From Chelatococcus sp. HY11 (GTDB lineage Bacteria > Pseudomonadota > Alphaproteobacteria > Rhizobiales > Beijerinckiaceae), in the NCBI RefSeq assembly GCF_018398335.1, contig NZ_JAHBRX010000003.1, positions 93,598 through 157,597 on the forward strand: DNA of 64,000 bases. The letters run 5' to 3'. A model generated the notes under the pieces. It was given only the letters and a program-made list of their open reading frames with translations, made no database searches and was not told where the DNA came from. Positions 1 through 11,932 of the stretch are shown piece by piece (the stretch's first letter is position 1; each line of letters starts with the position of its first letter). The position numbers and the translations under genes are program-made.

Positions 1-1
1 G

Positions 2-256
2 ATGGTGATCTTTGGATTCATGGGTTTCATATTCCGGAGACTGGATGCAGAGCCCGCGCCGCTCCTCATGGGAATGATCCTGGGTCCGATGATGGAAGAA
101 TATTTGCGTCGTGCGATGCTCATCTCGCGCGGCGACGCCACGGTATTTCTGCTGCGCCCGATCAGCGCGACATTGCTAGCGCTTTCGGTCGCGGCAGTTC
201 TGCTGGTTGCCTTTCCAGCCATCCGTCGCAAACGCGACGAAGCTCTGCAGGATTGA
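2..256 (+). CDS. Tripartite tricarboxylate transporter TctA subunit, C-terminal part (5' end outside window)
   Basis: Only the last 84 residues are visible; the frame is open to the left edge, so the gene starts outside. The pattern GMILGPMMEEYLRRAMLISR followed by a run of hydrophobic residues and a basic tail matches the C-terminus of TctA, the large membrane subunit of tripartite tricarboxylate transporters. These import carboxylates with a periplasmic binding protein and a small TctB subunit, neither of which is in view. The stop lies 6 bp before the reductase start, so the two genes are probably cotranscribed. Family call by motif recognition; the substrate cannot be inferred. Confidence 0.75.
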   Translation: MVIFGFMGFIFRRLDAEPAPLLMGMILGPMMEEYLRRAMLISRGDATVFLLRPISATLLALSVAAVLLVAFPAIRRKRDEALQD

Positions 257-262
257 TGCAAA

Positions 263-1510
263 TTGGACAGCAGTAGCAAGCATCAACCTGTCGTCATCGT
301 CGGAGGCGGGCAAGCCGGGTTCCAGGTGGCGGCCTCATTGAGGCAGGCAGGTTTTGCGGAGCCACTTCTCATCATCAGCGACGAAAACCATCTGCCTTAT
401 CAACGCCCACCTTTATCGAAGTCGTATCTCAATGACGGTGCAGCGCCAGAGAGCCTCCACTTTCGTCCGCAGGAGTTTCTTGAAAGCAACAGGATCGACT
501 TTGAGAACAGCACTTTGGTTCAGGCCATAGATCGGCAAGCAGGCAAGATCGTTACGTCGAAAGGAAAAAATCGGTCATTCAGCCGGCTCGTGATTGCAAC
601 AGGCTCACGCAACCGGGCCTTGCAAGTCCCTGGCGCGCAGTTGAAGGGCGTCGTCGGTCTCCGGACGATTGCCGATGCCGAGTATGTTCGTTCATTGCTT
701 CTCGATGCGGAAGATGTCGTGATCGTCGGTGCGGGATTTGTCGGTCTCGAACTCGCATCTCATTCCGCGAAACGTGGCCACCGGGTAACCGTCGTGGAGG
801 CGGCCGAAAGAGCTATGCAGCGTGTGGCATCACCGCAAGTATCGGCTGTCTTCGCTCGAGCGCACGCGCAAAATGGTGTGATGTTTCGCTTCCGTAGCGG
901 CGTCGTGAAGCTGTTGGGTGAAGCCGGTCATGTCAGCGCTGTTGAGTGTGACAACGGCGACATTATAAGAGCCGATTTGGTGCTAGTCGGAATTGGCGTC
1001 ATACCGAACACCGAACTGGCAGCCGAGGCTGGCTTACCGGTCAACAATGGTATCGTCGTCGATGAGCGTCTTCGCACAGCCGACCCTCGCATTTCCGCCA
1101 TAGGCGACTGCGCGAATCATCCAAGCCGCTTCGCGTTGAACTCCGTGCGAATTGAATCCGTGCAGAATGCTACCGATCAGGCTCGCCATGTCGCGTTGAG
1201 TCTTTCAAACGGGACGGACGAACCTTATGCTGCGGTTCCGTGGTTCTGGAGTGAGCAGGGCAAGTTGAGGCTTCAGATCGTCGGGCTATCCCACGGGGTT
1301 GATCATTGGGTAATGCGTGGAGAGCCAGACTCGCACGCATTCTCCGTCTTTGGCTATCGCGGGTCGAAGCTCGCCGTTGTAGAATCCGTGGGTCGCCCGG
1401 CTGACCATGTCCTCGCACGAAGGTTAATCGGAGCCGACATTGATGTCCCGCCGGAAATGGCAGCCGACCCGTCGCGTGACATCAAAAGCCTAGCCTGGTT
1501 GGCTACCTAG
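263..1510 (+). CDS. FAD/NAD(P)H-dependent ferredoxin (rubredoxin-type) reductase
   Basis: A 415-residue flavoprotein with the two-dinucleotide-fold layout of putidaredoxin, rhodocoxin and BphA4-type reductases. The FAD-binding GGGQAG motif is near residue 14, a second VGAGFVG motif for NAD(P)H is near residue 155, and the conserved IGDCAN FAD motif is near residue 280, followed by a Reductase_C-like tail. The family passes electrons from NAD(P)H to a [2Fe-2S] ferredoxin serving a P450 or dioxygenase; no such partner is in the window. Start is a TTG codon just after the TctA stop; no alternative ATG precedes the FAD motif. Linkage to a carboxylate transporter suggests a catabolic operon (inference). 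Confidence 0.85.
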   Translation: MDSSSKHQPVVIVGGGQAGFQVAASLRQAGFAEPLLIISDENHLPYQRPPLSKSYLNDGAAPESLHFRPQEFLESNRIDFENSTLVQAIDRQAGKIVTSKGKNRSFSRLVIATGSRNRALQVPGAQLKGVVGLRTIADAEYVRSLLLDAEDVVIVGAGFVGLELASHSAKRGHRVTVVEAAERAMQRVASPQVSAVFARAHAQNGVMFRFRSGVVKLLGEAGHVSAVECDNGDIIRADLVLVGIGVIPNTELAAEAGLPVNNGIVVDERLRTADPRISAIGDCANHPSRFALNSVRIESVQNATDQARHVALSLSNGTDEPYAAVPWFWSEQGKLRLQIVGLSHGVDHWVMRGEPDSHAFSVFGYRGSKLAVVESVGRPADHVLARRLIGADIDVPPEMAADPSRDIKSLAWLAT

Positions 1511-1581
1511 GGTCCGGACCCATAAAAGTGGTTTGCTGGTTAGGCGATTTGTGATTCACGGCTTCCGACAGGAGGCTACGA

Positions 1582-1842
1582 ATGAATCGGGACTGTTTCT
1601 GGCTGACAGACGAGCAATTCGCGCGGATTGCACCCCATTTGCCGAACGATACGAGAGGCAAGCCGCGCGTCGATGATTGGCGGGTGATCAGCGGGATCGT
1701 GCACGTACTTTCGAAGGGTTGCCACGCGTTACGATCGCCTCGCGACCAATTTGCTTTCCGCAGTCTGCACCGCCGCGACCATCAGCTGCTGGTTATGAGT
1801 CTTGGCCCTAGATGCCGTAATGGGCCGGTGTCTCAAGAGTAG
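1582..1842 (+). pseudogene. IS5-family transposase, N-terminal remnant
   Basis: The first ~50 residues (FWLTDEQFARIAPHLP, then TRGKPRVDDWRVISGI) are the typical N-terminus of IS5-family (IS427-like) transposases. The frame then loses similarity and ends after 86 residues, long before the DDE catalytic core, so the gene is dead. The upstream sequence from about 1511 (GGTCCGGACCCATAAA) looks like the terminal inverted repeat of such an element. The remnant is cut by the IS110 element that follows. Confidence 0.7.
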
Positions 1843-1926
1843 CCATGCTGTGTGGCTGTCCCTCAGAATGATGTTGTTGAAACGAGGTTCGAGCGATCGG
1901 CCTCAAGCATCATGAGAGGAACAGCC

Positions 1927-2958
1927 GTGGAGCATTATGCAGGAATCGATGTCTCTCTGAAAGAGAGCAACGTGTGCGTCGTCGATACGACTGGAAAAGT
2001 GGTTCGCGAGGTGAAGCTCGTCAGCGAGCCGGAGGCCTTGGTTGGGTATTTCGAATTGCTCGGATTGCCTGTTTCCCGGATCGGTCTCGAAGCCGGCCCG
2101 CTATCGCAGTGGCTGCATGCAGCGCTCTTGGCTGCCGGCCGTGACGTGGTTTTGCTGGAAACGCGGCACGTGAAGGCGGCGCTTTCAGCGATGACGGTGA
2201 AGACTGACCGGAAGGATGCGCGGGGCATCGCGCAACTGCTGCGGATGGGATGGTATCGGCCGGTCCATGCGAAGTCGTCAGCGGCCCAGGACACACGAGC
2301 GTTGCTCGTCGGGCGTAAGCTCCTCCAGGGCAAGCTGCTCGATGTCGAGCTCAGCATCCGCGGCATCTTGCGGGGCTATGGATTGAAGGTCGGTGAGGTC
2401 AGCCGGGGGCGGTTCGAGGCGCGTATCCAGAACCTGATCGCGGGACACGCCACACTCTCGACGGTGATCGGCGGAATGTTGGCGGCGCGAGCGACGCTAT
2501 GGAGCGAGTTTACAAAGCTTCATCGGGAGATGCTCCGGATCGCTCGGGCCGACGCGATCTGCCACCGACTGATGTCGGTGCCCGGCGTCGGTGCGCTGGT
2601 TTCGCTGACATACCGCTCGGCAGTGGACGACCCGACACGCTTCGGGAAATCCAGCACCGTCGGCGCATACTTCGGTCTGACGCCGAAGAAATATCAGTCC
2701 GGGGAAACCGACCGGGATGGCGGTGTCACGAAAATTGGCGACGCCATGGTACGCACCGCCTTGTTCGAAGCAGCACATATCATGCTGACGCGGGCGACGC
2801 GCTTCTCCGGCCTCAAACAGTGGGGGCTGAAAGTTGCGCGGCGGCGCGGAATGAAGCGCGCGAAGGTGGCGCTCGCCCGCAAGCTGGGTGTCGTGCTCCA
2901 TCGCATGTGGATCGACGCGACCGACTTCCGGTGGAGCGCCGTGCACGTGGCCGCTTGA
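1927..2958 (+). CDS. IS110-family transposase (DEDD recombinase)
   Basis: A 343-residue protein when started at the GTG at 1927, which places the conserved HYAGIDVSL motif near the N-terminus as in relatives; an upstream in-frame start at 1852 would add 25 residues of unrelated sequence. The N-terminal RuvC-like DEDD domain is visible (GIDVS, then LEAGPLSQW, then KTDRKDARGIAQLLRMGW) and the C-terminal transposase_20 domain is marked by SVPGVGAL and FGLTPKKYQSGE. This family cuts and recombines DNA guided by a structured bridge or seek RNA from the element's noncoding end. The gene appears intact. Confidence 0.9.
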   Translation: MEHYAGIDVSLKESNVCVVDTTGKVVREVKLVSEPEALVGYFELLGLPVSRIGLEAGPLSQWLHAALLAAGRDVVLLETRHVKAALSAMTVKTDRKDARGIAQLLRMGWYRPVHAKSSAAQDTRALLVGRKLLQGKLLDVELSIRGILRGYGLKVGEVSRGRFEARIQNLIAGHATLSTVIGGMLAARATLWSEFTKLHREMLRIARADAICHRLMSVPGVGALVSLTYRSAVDDPTRFGKSSTVGAYFGLTPKKYQSGETDRDGGVTKIGDAMVRTALFEAAHIMLTRATRFSGLKQWGLKVARRRGMKRAKVALARKLGVVLHRMWIDATDFRWSAVHVAA

Positions 2959-3187
2959 GAGTAGAAATGAGATTGGGTCGGTCAGGTTAGGCCGGCTCTG
3001 TTGGGGTCCCGTCGCCGGGACGCAGGCTTGGCAAGGTCGTGTGTAGTGCTGTGATTGCCTCGGCAAATCACGCTTCCTAGATTGACCTGCCGGCTTGAGG
3101 ATCTGATGGCATGGTGTGGCAGCCTTCGTGCTGACCACGGACAGAAGCATGATCCTGGCGACGAGATATCGTTCAGAGGGACTTGAC
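2959..3187 (+). ncRNA. Candidate bridge/seek RNA region of IS110 copy 1
   Basis: The noncoding end downstream of the transposase is conserved in the second IS110 copy at 11067-11289, including a GTCCCGTCGCCGGGAC hairpin (stem GTCCCG/CGGGAC) and the blocks TGATGGCAT.ATGTGGC and GCTGACCAC.ACAGAAGCA. IS110-family elements are known to encode their target-specifying RNA in such a noncoding end. That this region is that RNA is inference from position and conservation; exact ends are unknown. Confidence 0.45.
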
Positions 3188-3207
3188 GATCAAAGGCCCA
3201 TTACAGA

Positions 3208-4627
3208 AGCATTACTTTGGCAGATTAATCCTCGATTAACGATGATCGGCCATCTTTGGCACTTCAACAGGGGTGCGATGGATGGTGGAGCAGGATGTTG
3301 CACTGACGGATTGGCTGAAGCCGTTCGTGGAGAAGCTTGGTCACAAGAAGCGGCGGAAGATGTGCCCGATTTATATTTCCGGCCTGATCGGTCCGGGAGA
3401 TCGCAAGAGCATCGAGCCGATGGCGGGGCGACTTGCGCCCGATCATTATGATCGCCTCCATCACTTCATCTCTGATGGCATTTGGGAGGCTGGTCCACTT
3501 GAGGCAGAATTGGCCGTGCAGGCTGACAAGATCGTCGGGGCTCCAGATGCATTTCTGGTGATCGACGATACAGGTCTTCCGAAGAAGGGCGACCATTCTG
3601 TTGGGGTCGCGCCGCAATATGCGTCGATGCTGGGCAAGAGAGCCAATTGTCAGACGCTGGTGTCGTTGACGTTAGCACGCGACGAGGTCCCCATCCCAGT
3701 GGGTTTGCGTCTGTTCCTGCCCGAAAGCTGGGCCAGTGATCACGATCGGATGGCAAAAGCTGGTGTTCCCGAGCCGATGCGGATTTCCAGAACCAAGCCG
3801 GAGATCGCACTCGACGAGATCGATCGGCTGATCGCAGTAGGCATGCGGTTCGGCACTGTGCTGGCTGACGCAGGCTATGGTCTATCAGCCGCTTTTCGCC
3901 AGGGCTTGAGTGCGCGGGGCCTCACCTGGGCCGTCGGCATTCCCAAGCATCAGAAGGTCTATCCCCATGATGTCGCATTGATCTTTCCTGTCGCCGGCCA
4001 TGGAAGACCGCGTAAACATTCCATCCCCGATACGCTATCGACAGCAGCCGAAACGATCTTTGCAGGTTCAACATGGAAGAAAGTCAGTTGGCGTCGTGGC
4101 ACGAAAGGTCGATTGGCCGCGCGCTTTGCTGCCGTCCGCATTCGGATCGCTGATGGCAGTCCGCAACGTATCCTCGACAAGGGACAGCAGCATATGCCGG
4201 GCGAAGAGGCCTGGCTGGTCGGTGAATGGCGTTCAAACGACGAACGCAAATATTATCTCTCCAATCTGCCGGCAGAGACGACTTTGAAAGCTCTCGCGAC
4301 GGCCATCAAGGCTCGATGGGTCTGCGAGCAGGCCCATCAGCAAATGAAAGAAGAACTCGGCCTCGATCACTTCGAAGGCCGGTCATGGCAAGGCCTTCAC
4401 CGACACGCCCTGATGACGATGATTGCCTATGCCTTCCTGCAACATCAGCGCCTGCACAAGGTAAAGCGGGAAAAAAAGGAAGAGACACGGCCCGCCTAAA
4501 CCGACACTGCCAGCTATTCGGCGCGCAGTCATAGCCGCGCTCTCAAACCACCATCCACGACAACGATGTCCACACTGCCGTATCAGGCTCCAAATGATCC
4601 CAAAATCAATTCTGCCAAAGTAGTGCT
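3208..4627 (+). mobile_element. IS701-family insertion sequence
   Basis: Bounded by imperfect inverted repeats: AGCATTACTTTGGCAGATTA at 3208 and, read on the other strand, AGCACTACTTTGGCAGAATT ending at 4627. It contains one transposase gene and is 1420 bp long. It sits between the 3' end of IS110 copy 1 and the 5' end of IS110 copy 2. No clear target duplication was found at the two ends. Confidence 0.8.
3273..4499 (+). CDS. IS701-family transposase (DDE)
   Basis: A 408-residue protein typical of IS701 transposases. The first catalytic aspartate is in VIDDTGLPKKGDHSVGV near residue 92, a second in VLADAGYG near residue 192, and the C-terminal E motif lies in the KARWVCEQAHQQMKEELGLD segment near residue 350. 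The family catalyses cut-and-paste transposition. The frame begins at a GTG at 3273, but an ATG at 3282 (MVEQDV) is an equally good start. The gene lies wholly inside the inverted repeats at 3208 and 4627 and looks intact. Confidence 0.88.
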   Translation: MRWMVEQDVALTDWLKPFVEKLGHKKRRKMCPIYISGLIGPGDRKSIEPMAGRLAPDHYDRLHHFISDGIWEAGPLEAELAVQADKIVGAPDAFLVIDDTGLPKKGDHSVGVAPQYASMLGKRANCQTLVSLTLARDEVPIPVGLRLFLPESWASDHDRMAKAGVPEPMRISRTKPEIALDEIDRLIAVGMRFGTVLADAGYGLSAAFRQGLSARGLTWAVGIPKHQKVYPHDVALIFPVAGHGRPRKHSIPDTLSTAAETIFAGSTWKKVSWRRGTKGRLAARFAAVRIRIADGSPQRILDKGQQHMPGEEAWLVGEWRSNDERKYYLSNLPAETTLKALATAIKARWVCEQAHQQMKEELGLDHFEGRSWQGLHRHALMTMIAYAFLQHQRLHKVKREKKEETRPA

Positions 4628-4786
4628 AGGAGACCTGTGCGCCGGTAGGTGCTGGACGCAGGGTGTTGACTAGATGTCGTACTGGGCCTGCCGCCAGCGG
4701 GGTAGCGTGGCGGGACGGCTGTCCCTCAGAGTGATGGTGTCGAAACGGGTCCGAGGGATCGGCCCCAAACATCATGAGGAACAGCC

Positions 4787-5115
4787 ATGGACTATTATGC
4801 CGGAATCGACGTGTCGTTGGAACTCAGCAGCGTCTGCGTGATCGACGCGACAGGGCAGATCGTTCGCGAGGCGAAGGTGGCGAGCGAGCCCGAGGCGCTC
4901 ATCGCCTTCCTGACCGAGCTGGAACTGCCCCTGACCCGCATTGGCCTGGAGGCGGGCCCTCTCTCGCAGTGGCTGTATGCGGGCTTGGCGAAGGCCGGGT
5001 ATGACGTCGTGCTGCTGGAGACACGGCATGTGAAGGCGGCCCTTTCCGCCATGATCGTCAAGACTGATCGCAGGGATGCGCGTGGCATCGCCCACCTTCT
5101 GCGCATGGGATGGTT
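4787..5115 (+). pseudogene. IS110 transposase, 5' fragment (interrupted by IS21)
   Basis: Starts at an ATG with the sequence MDYYAGIDVSLELS and follows the copy 1 transposase through KTDRRDARGIAHLLRMGW, where the reading frame runs into IS21 DNA. The rest of the gene resumes at 10356. The DEDD domain is therefore separated from the C-terminal domain and the protein cannot be made. A conserved upstream block (CATCATGAGGAACAGCC) matches the region before the copy 1 start. Confidence 0.8.
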
Positions 5116-5184
5116 GCGCGGCGACAATCAAGGTGAGATTCAGCGTCAATCAGGATGAGACTCTGCGGCGGGGGTGTGACGTAG

Positions 5185-5853
<669 letters not shown>

Positions 5854-5872
5854 TGAGCCTGACCGACGGCTG

Positions 5873-6643
5873 CTATGAGTTCATAGGATTTTGGTCGGCG
5901 TCAAGAGCCTGTTTGCCGGCTGTTTTGCGCATGCTTTCGCCGGTCATGGTCAGGCGATGGGCATTGTGGACGAGGCGATCGAGGATGGCGTCGGCCAGGG
6001 TTGGCTCATCCCCGATAATCTCGTGCCATTGCTCGACGGGCACCTGGCTGGTGACGATCGTGGAGGCGCGTCCGTTGCGATCCTCGAGCATTTCGAGCAG
6101 GTCGACGCGCTGGCTCTGGGTCAGGCCGGACAGACCCCAGTCATCCAGAATGAGGAGTTCGACGCGTGCGAGGGATTTGAGCAGCCGCGCATGACGGCCG
6201 TCTCCGCGCGCCATCGCCAAAGCTTCGAACAACCGCGGCACGCGCTGATAGGAGACCGATCGCCCATCCCGGCAGGCTTTGTGCCCAAGCGCGCAGGCCA
6301 GCCAACTTTTCCCGACGCCGCACGGGCCCGTAATGGCCAGATTATTGTGGCGGCCGATCCAGTCGCCGGCGACAAGCCTGGCCAGGAGTGCCCGGTCGAT
6401 GCCGCGCGGCGTGCGCAGATCGATATCCTCGACGCAGGCATTCTGGCGCAAGGCGGCGAACTTGAGCCGGGCTGTCATGCGCTTGGTGTCACGTTCGGCG
6501 ACTTCCCTGTCGGCCATGATGCCGACCCGCTCCTCGAAGGACAGAGCCGCCAGATCGGGCGAGGCCCTCTGTTCCTCGAAGGCTTTGGCCATGCCGGGCA
6601 AGCCAAGGGCGATGAGCCGTTCATGGGTGGGATGGTTGAGCAT
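5873..6643 (-). CDS. istB: IstB, IS21-family ATP-binding helper
   Basis: A 256-residue DnaA/DnaC-like AAA+ ATPase. Walker A is TGPCGVGKSW near residue 105 and Walker B is LLILDDWG near residue 165; the N-terminus (HPTHERLIALGLPGMAKAFEEQ) is typical of IstB. The family partners IstA and stimulates its target capture and strand transfer. It lies 20 bp downstream of istA and is presumably cotranscribed with it. Only distantly similar to the IstB proteins of the other two IS21 copies here. Intact. Confidence 0.9.
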   Translation of the reverse strand: MLNHPTHERLIALGLPGMAKAFEEQRASPDLAALSFEERVGIMADREVAERDTKRMTARLKFAALRQNACVEDIDLRTPRGIDRALLARLVAGDWIGRHNNLAITGPCGVGKSWLACALGHKACRDGRSVSYQRVPRLFEALAMARGDGRHARLLKSLARVELLILDDWGLSGLTQSQRVDLLEMLEDRNGRASTIVTSQVPVEQWHEIIGDEPTLADAILDRLVHNAHRLTMTGESMRKTAGKQALDADQNPMNS

Positions 6644-6663
6644 TTTCTTCTCTCCGGTTGCGG

Positions 6664-8199
6664 TCAGTGGAAGTAGGAACGGCCGCGGATGTTGCCGTGG
6701 CGCACGGGTTTTGCTGGTTCCGGCTCAAGGAAAGCGCGGTCCAGGCCGGATTTGAGGATGGAGCGGATGGAGGCGACCGATCTGGCCTGGATGGTGTTGC
6801 CGCGCTGGCAGGCCGCTTCCAGCCGCTCAGTGCCATAGGTCTTCTGCAAGGCCAGGATGCCCATGCAGGTGCGGAACCCCTGCTCTGGATGAGGGCGGGC
6901 AGCCATGATCGCCATGGTCAGAGCTGCCGTCGACGGGCCGATCTTCTCAGCAGCGGTGGTCAAACGGGCCGGCGTCCACAAGGCGTAGCGCCGATGCGCG
7001 CTCGGCATGTGGTCGGCCACCGTTGTATGGTTGCGGCGGCCAGGGCATTTGGCGTGGCTGGCCACCCGCTCGCCCTTATGGAAGACCTCGACGGTGCGAT
7101 CGGCTATGCGTACATCGACGAGTTCGCGGATCAGCCGGCAAGGCACAGAGTACCAGTTGCCGTCGGCCTCGACATGATAATCGGGCGCCACCCGGCAGCG
7201 CTTCCACACCGCAAACGCGTAGGGCTCCGCTGGCAGCGGCTTCAGCGCCGGCGCGTCCACAGCGGCAAACAGCTCCGCCCGGCTCATGCCATAGCCGCGC
7301 ATGAGCCGCCCATTGAGATCGGCAACCAGTTCCGCGATCGCCTGGTTGAGCTCGACCAGACTGAAGAAGCGGCGGTTGCGAAGACGCGCCAGCACCCATC
7401 TCTGGGCAATTTGCACCGAGACCTCGACTTTCGACTTGTCTCGCGGCTTGCGGCTGCGAGCCGGCAGGATGGTCGTGCCATAGTGCCGGGCCATGTCCTG
7501 GTAAGTGCGGTTGAGGCCGGGATCGTAGCGATCCGCATTGGTCACCGCCGCTTTCAGATTGTCGCAGACCGTCAGCGACGTCACGCCGCCGAAAGCGGCG
7601 AACATGCCGACATGGCAGCCGATCCAGTCGGCCAGCCCTTCGCTGGGCCGGGCTTCGGCATAGACATAGCTGGAAGCCCCCAGCGCGCCGACAAACAGCT
7701 TCATGGCCTGCGCTTCACCCGTGATCGGCTCGATGACATCGATGGTGTCGCCGGCGTAATCGACGAACACTTTCTCGCCGGCAGCGTGGCGCTGGCGCAT
7801 GGTTGGCGATGCCCGTTGCTTCCAGGCTTCGTAGCGCTCACAGAACCACGAATAGCCGTAGCCATCCGGATGCTCGGTTCGATATTCCTGCCACAGCAAG
7901 GCGCGCGTCACCGCAGGGCGGCGCAGCTCCCGATCAACATGGCGCCAGTCTGGCTCTGGGCCGCGATCCTCCGCGGCCGTCGGTTGACCCGGGAACAGCC
8001 GGCGCTCAAGCGCCGTGTCGTCCATCGCTTCGGGCAACGGCCAGTCCAGCCCGGCCGCCCTGGCGCGGGAAAGATAGGCGCCCACCGCCCCTTTGCTGAT
8101 GCCAAGCGAGGCCGCAATCGTCCGGCTGCTCAGCCCATTCTCGTACTTCAGTCGCAATAGTTCGCGGATGCGGCGCATCGACAATCTCTCGGTCGGCAT
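6664..8199 (-). CDS. istA: IstA, IS21-family transposase
   Basis: A 511-residue transposase with an N-terminal helix-turn-helix (RRIRELLRLKYENGLSSR, then SLGISKGAV) and a DDE integrase core (VFVDYAGDT for the first D, LTVCDNLKAAV for the second, and the region of KPRDKSKVEVSVQ for the glutamate). Start ATG at 8199 is chosen because GAGGAAG lies 7 bp upstream; a longer in-frame extension reaches 8232. The protein binds the repeated terminal motifs and moves the element with IstB. Intact. Confidence 0.88.
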   Translation of the reverse strand: MPTERLSMRRIRELLRLKYENGLSSRTIAASLGISKGAVGAYLSRARAAGLDWPLPEAMDDTALERRLFPGQPTAAEDRGPEPDWRHVDRELRRPAVTRALLWQEYRTEHPDGYGYSWFCERYEAWKQRASPTMRQRHAAGEKVFVDYAGDTIDVIEPITGEAQAMKLFVGALGASSYVYAEARPSEGLADWIGCHVGMFAAFGGVTSLTVCDNLKAAVTNADRYDPGLNRTYQDMARHYGTTILPARSRKPRDKSKVEVSVQIAQRWVLARLRNRRFFSLVELNQAIAELVADLNGRLMRGYGMSRAELFAAVDAPALKPLPAEPYAFAVWKRCRVAPDYHVEADGNWYSVPCRLIRELVDVRIADRTVEVFHKGERVASHAKCPGRRNHTTVADHMPSAHRRYALWTPARLTTAAEKIGPSTAALTMAIMAARPHPEQGFRTCMGILALQKTYGTERLEAACQRGNTIQARSVASIRSILKSGLDRAFLEPEPAKPVRHGNIRGRSYFH

Positions 8200-8215
8200 A
8201 TGGCTTCCTCGTTGA

Positions 8216-10305
<2,090 letters not shown>

Positions 10306-10355
10306 GAGTCTCATCTAGATTGTCGCCGCCGTCTCATCCTGATCGCCGCGCCATA

Positions 10356-11066
10356 GATGGTTCCGGCCGGTGCACTGCAAGCCGCCTCCGGCCCAGGAGA
10401 CCAGAGCGCTGCTCGTCGCGCGCAAGCTGTTGCAGGCCAAGATGCGAGATGTCGAGCTCAGCCTGCGCGGCGTTCTGCGGGGCTTTGGTCTGAAGGTCGG
10501 CGAGATCAGCAAGGGTCAGTTCGCAGCCCGCGTACGCACGCTGACGGCGGGTCACACAATGCTGGAGCGGATCGCCGAGGCGATGTTGCGAGCCCGTGAG
10601 GCGCTGCAAACGGAGTTCGGCAAATTGCATCGCGCTATGCTGGCGATAGTGCGCGGCGACGAGGTCTGTCGGCGGCTGATGACGGTGCCAGGTGTCGGAG
10701 CGTTGATAGCAGTGACGGTTCACGTCAGCGGTGGACGGACCCGAGCGGTTCTCCCGCTCCAGAGCGGTGGGAGCGCATTTCGGCCTGACGCCGAAGAAGT
10801 ACCAGTCCGGGGAGACCGATATCACCGGCGCGGACAGCCGGGTCGGCGATCCCATGGCGCGCACGGCTCTTTACGAAGGAGCGCACATCATACTTACGCG
10901 GGCGGTGCGTTTCTCGACGCTCAAGCGCTGGGCGATGGAGGTCGCCAAGCGGCGGGGCAAGAAGCGTGCCAAGGTTGCGCTCGCCCGCAAATTGGCAATC
11001 GTTCTCCATCGGATGTGGATGGATGACACCTCATTCCGCTGGGGTCGGGAAGCGGCTGCCGTATAA
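10356..11066 (+). pseudogene. IS110 transposase, 3' fragment with a frameshift
   Basis: Resumes the copy 2 transposase at GWFRPVH, continuing through ETRALLVARKLLQAK and MTVPGVGALIAVT. Near 10715 the frame shifts by one base: the expected SAVDGPERF and then GAHFGLTPKKYQSGE are found in another frame up to 11066. Compared with copy 1 the rest is colinear. Two independent lesions (IS21 insertion and frameshift) make this copy defunct. Confidence 0.8.
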
Positions 11067-11289
11067 GGAGAAGCACAGTTTGGAGCTGGCCCTGTTCCCC
11101 TGAGATCCCGTCGCCGGGACGACGGAAGCGGTAAAGCCGTAAGTAGTGCCGTGAGCGCCTTTCGAGGTGGAGCACGCGACCTAGATGGGCTTGCCGCATC
11201 CTCTCTGATGGCATGATGTGGCGGCTCTGCGCTGACCACGAACAGAAGCAAGAGTTCGGCGACGTGACAATCACTCAGGGGCTTGACAC
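11067..11289 (+). ncRNA. Candidate bridge/seek RNA region of IS110 copy 2
   Basis: Counterpart of 2959-3187: same CCCGTCGCCGGGAC hairpin core, same CTGATGGCATGATGTGGC and GCTGACCACGAACAGAAGC blocks, and the same end. Sequence outside these blocks varies, as expected if guide loops have diverged. Function as a guide RNA is inferred from the family. Confidence 0.4.
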
Positions 11290-11350
11290 CAGACGGCGTC
11301 ACGACACGAAAGTGATGAATCTGTCCGACTTTTGAGAACGCATTAAGAAC

Positions 11351-11932
11351 TCACGCCGGTTTGACGGTGGGTGCGGCTGATTTTTCGGCTTTGAGCGCTT
11401 CATAGAGCGCGGTCTTTCCGATCTTTACGCGGGCGGCGGCTTCGCGGACATTGAGACCGGCAGCCAGATGCTGACGAGCCTTTGCGAGCTTCTCCGGTGT
11501 TACAACCGCCTGGCGGCCTCCGCGTCGACCCCGATCCTCTGCTGCCTGCAGTCCGGCGCGGGTTCTTTCCCGGATGAGATCGCGTTCGAACTGGGCCAGC
11601 GCTCCGAACAGATGGAAGACCAGGCGACCGCCAGATGTCGTGGTGTCGATGTTCTCGGTGATAGAGCGGAAGCCGATACCCTTGGATTCCAACTCGGTGA
11701 CGATCTCGATCAGGTGCTTCATCGATCGACCGAGGCGATCGAGCTTCCAGACCGTAAGCGTGTCGCCGTCCCGAGCATAGCGCACGGCTTCGGTCAGCCC
11801 CGGCCGATCGGTTTTCACACCCGATGCCTTGTCTTCGAACAGCTTCTCGCAACCCGTCTTGCGCAGCGCATCGAGTTGAAGCGCCGTATCCTGGTCGCCG
11901 GTGGATACCCTTGCGTAGCCGATCGAGGTCAT
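11351..11932 (-). CDS. tnpR: Serine resolvase TnpR of the Tn3-family transposon
   Basis: A 193-residue resolvase/invertase. The catalytic serine is in SIGYARVSTGDQD at the N-terminus, followed by the LDRLGRSMKHLIE and AQFERDLIRERT motifs, and a C-terminal helix-turn-helix (NVREAAARVKIGKTALYEAL). It resolves cointegrates at the adjacent res site. The start ATG at 11932 gives the normal family N-terminus; a much longer open frame continuing upstream is antisense to tnpA and is not used. Divergent from tnpA. Confidence 0.9.
   Translation of the reverse strand: MTSIGYARVSTGDQDTALQLDALRKTGCEKLFEDKASGVKTDRPGLTEAVRYARDGDTLTVWKLDRLGRSMKHLIEIVTELESKGIGFRSITENIDTTTSGGRLVFHLFGALAQFERDLIRERTRAGLQAAEDRGRRGGRQAVVTPEKLAKARQHLAAGLNVREAAARVKIGKTALYEALKAEKSAAPTVKPA

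Larger units (their letters stand above)
1854..3187 (+). mobile_element. IS110-family insertion sequence, copy 1
   Basis: Boundaries come from comparison with the second, related IS110 copy in this window (4720-11289). Both share a ~75-bp 5' region beginning GGCTGTCCCTCAGA and a ~225-bp 3' noncoding region ending in a GGACTTGAC/GGGCTTGAC sequence. The element has no terminal inverted repeats, as expected for IS110. A long 3' noncoding end points to the IS1111-like subgroup. Ends are approximate. Confidence 0.7.

Noticed and set aside
6658..8160. A 500-codon plus-strand frame
   Set aside because: Exact shadow of the inner IS21 istA, which has clear transposase motifs.
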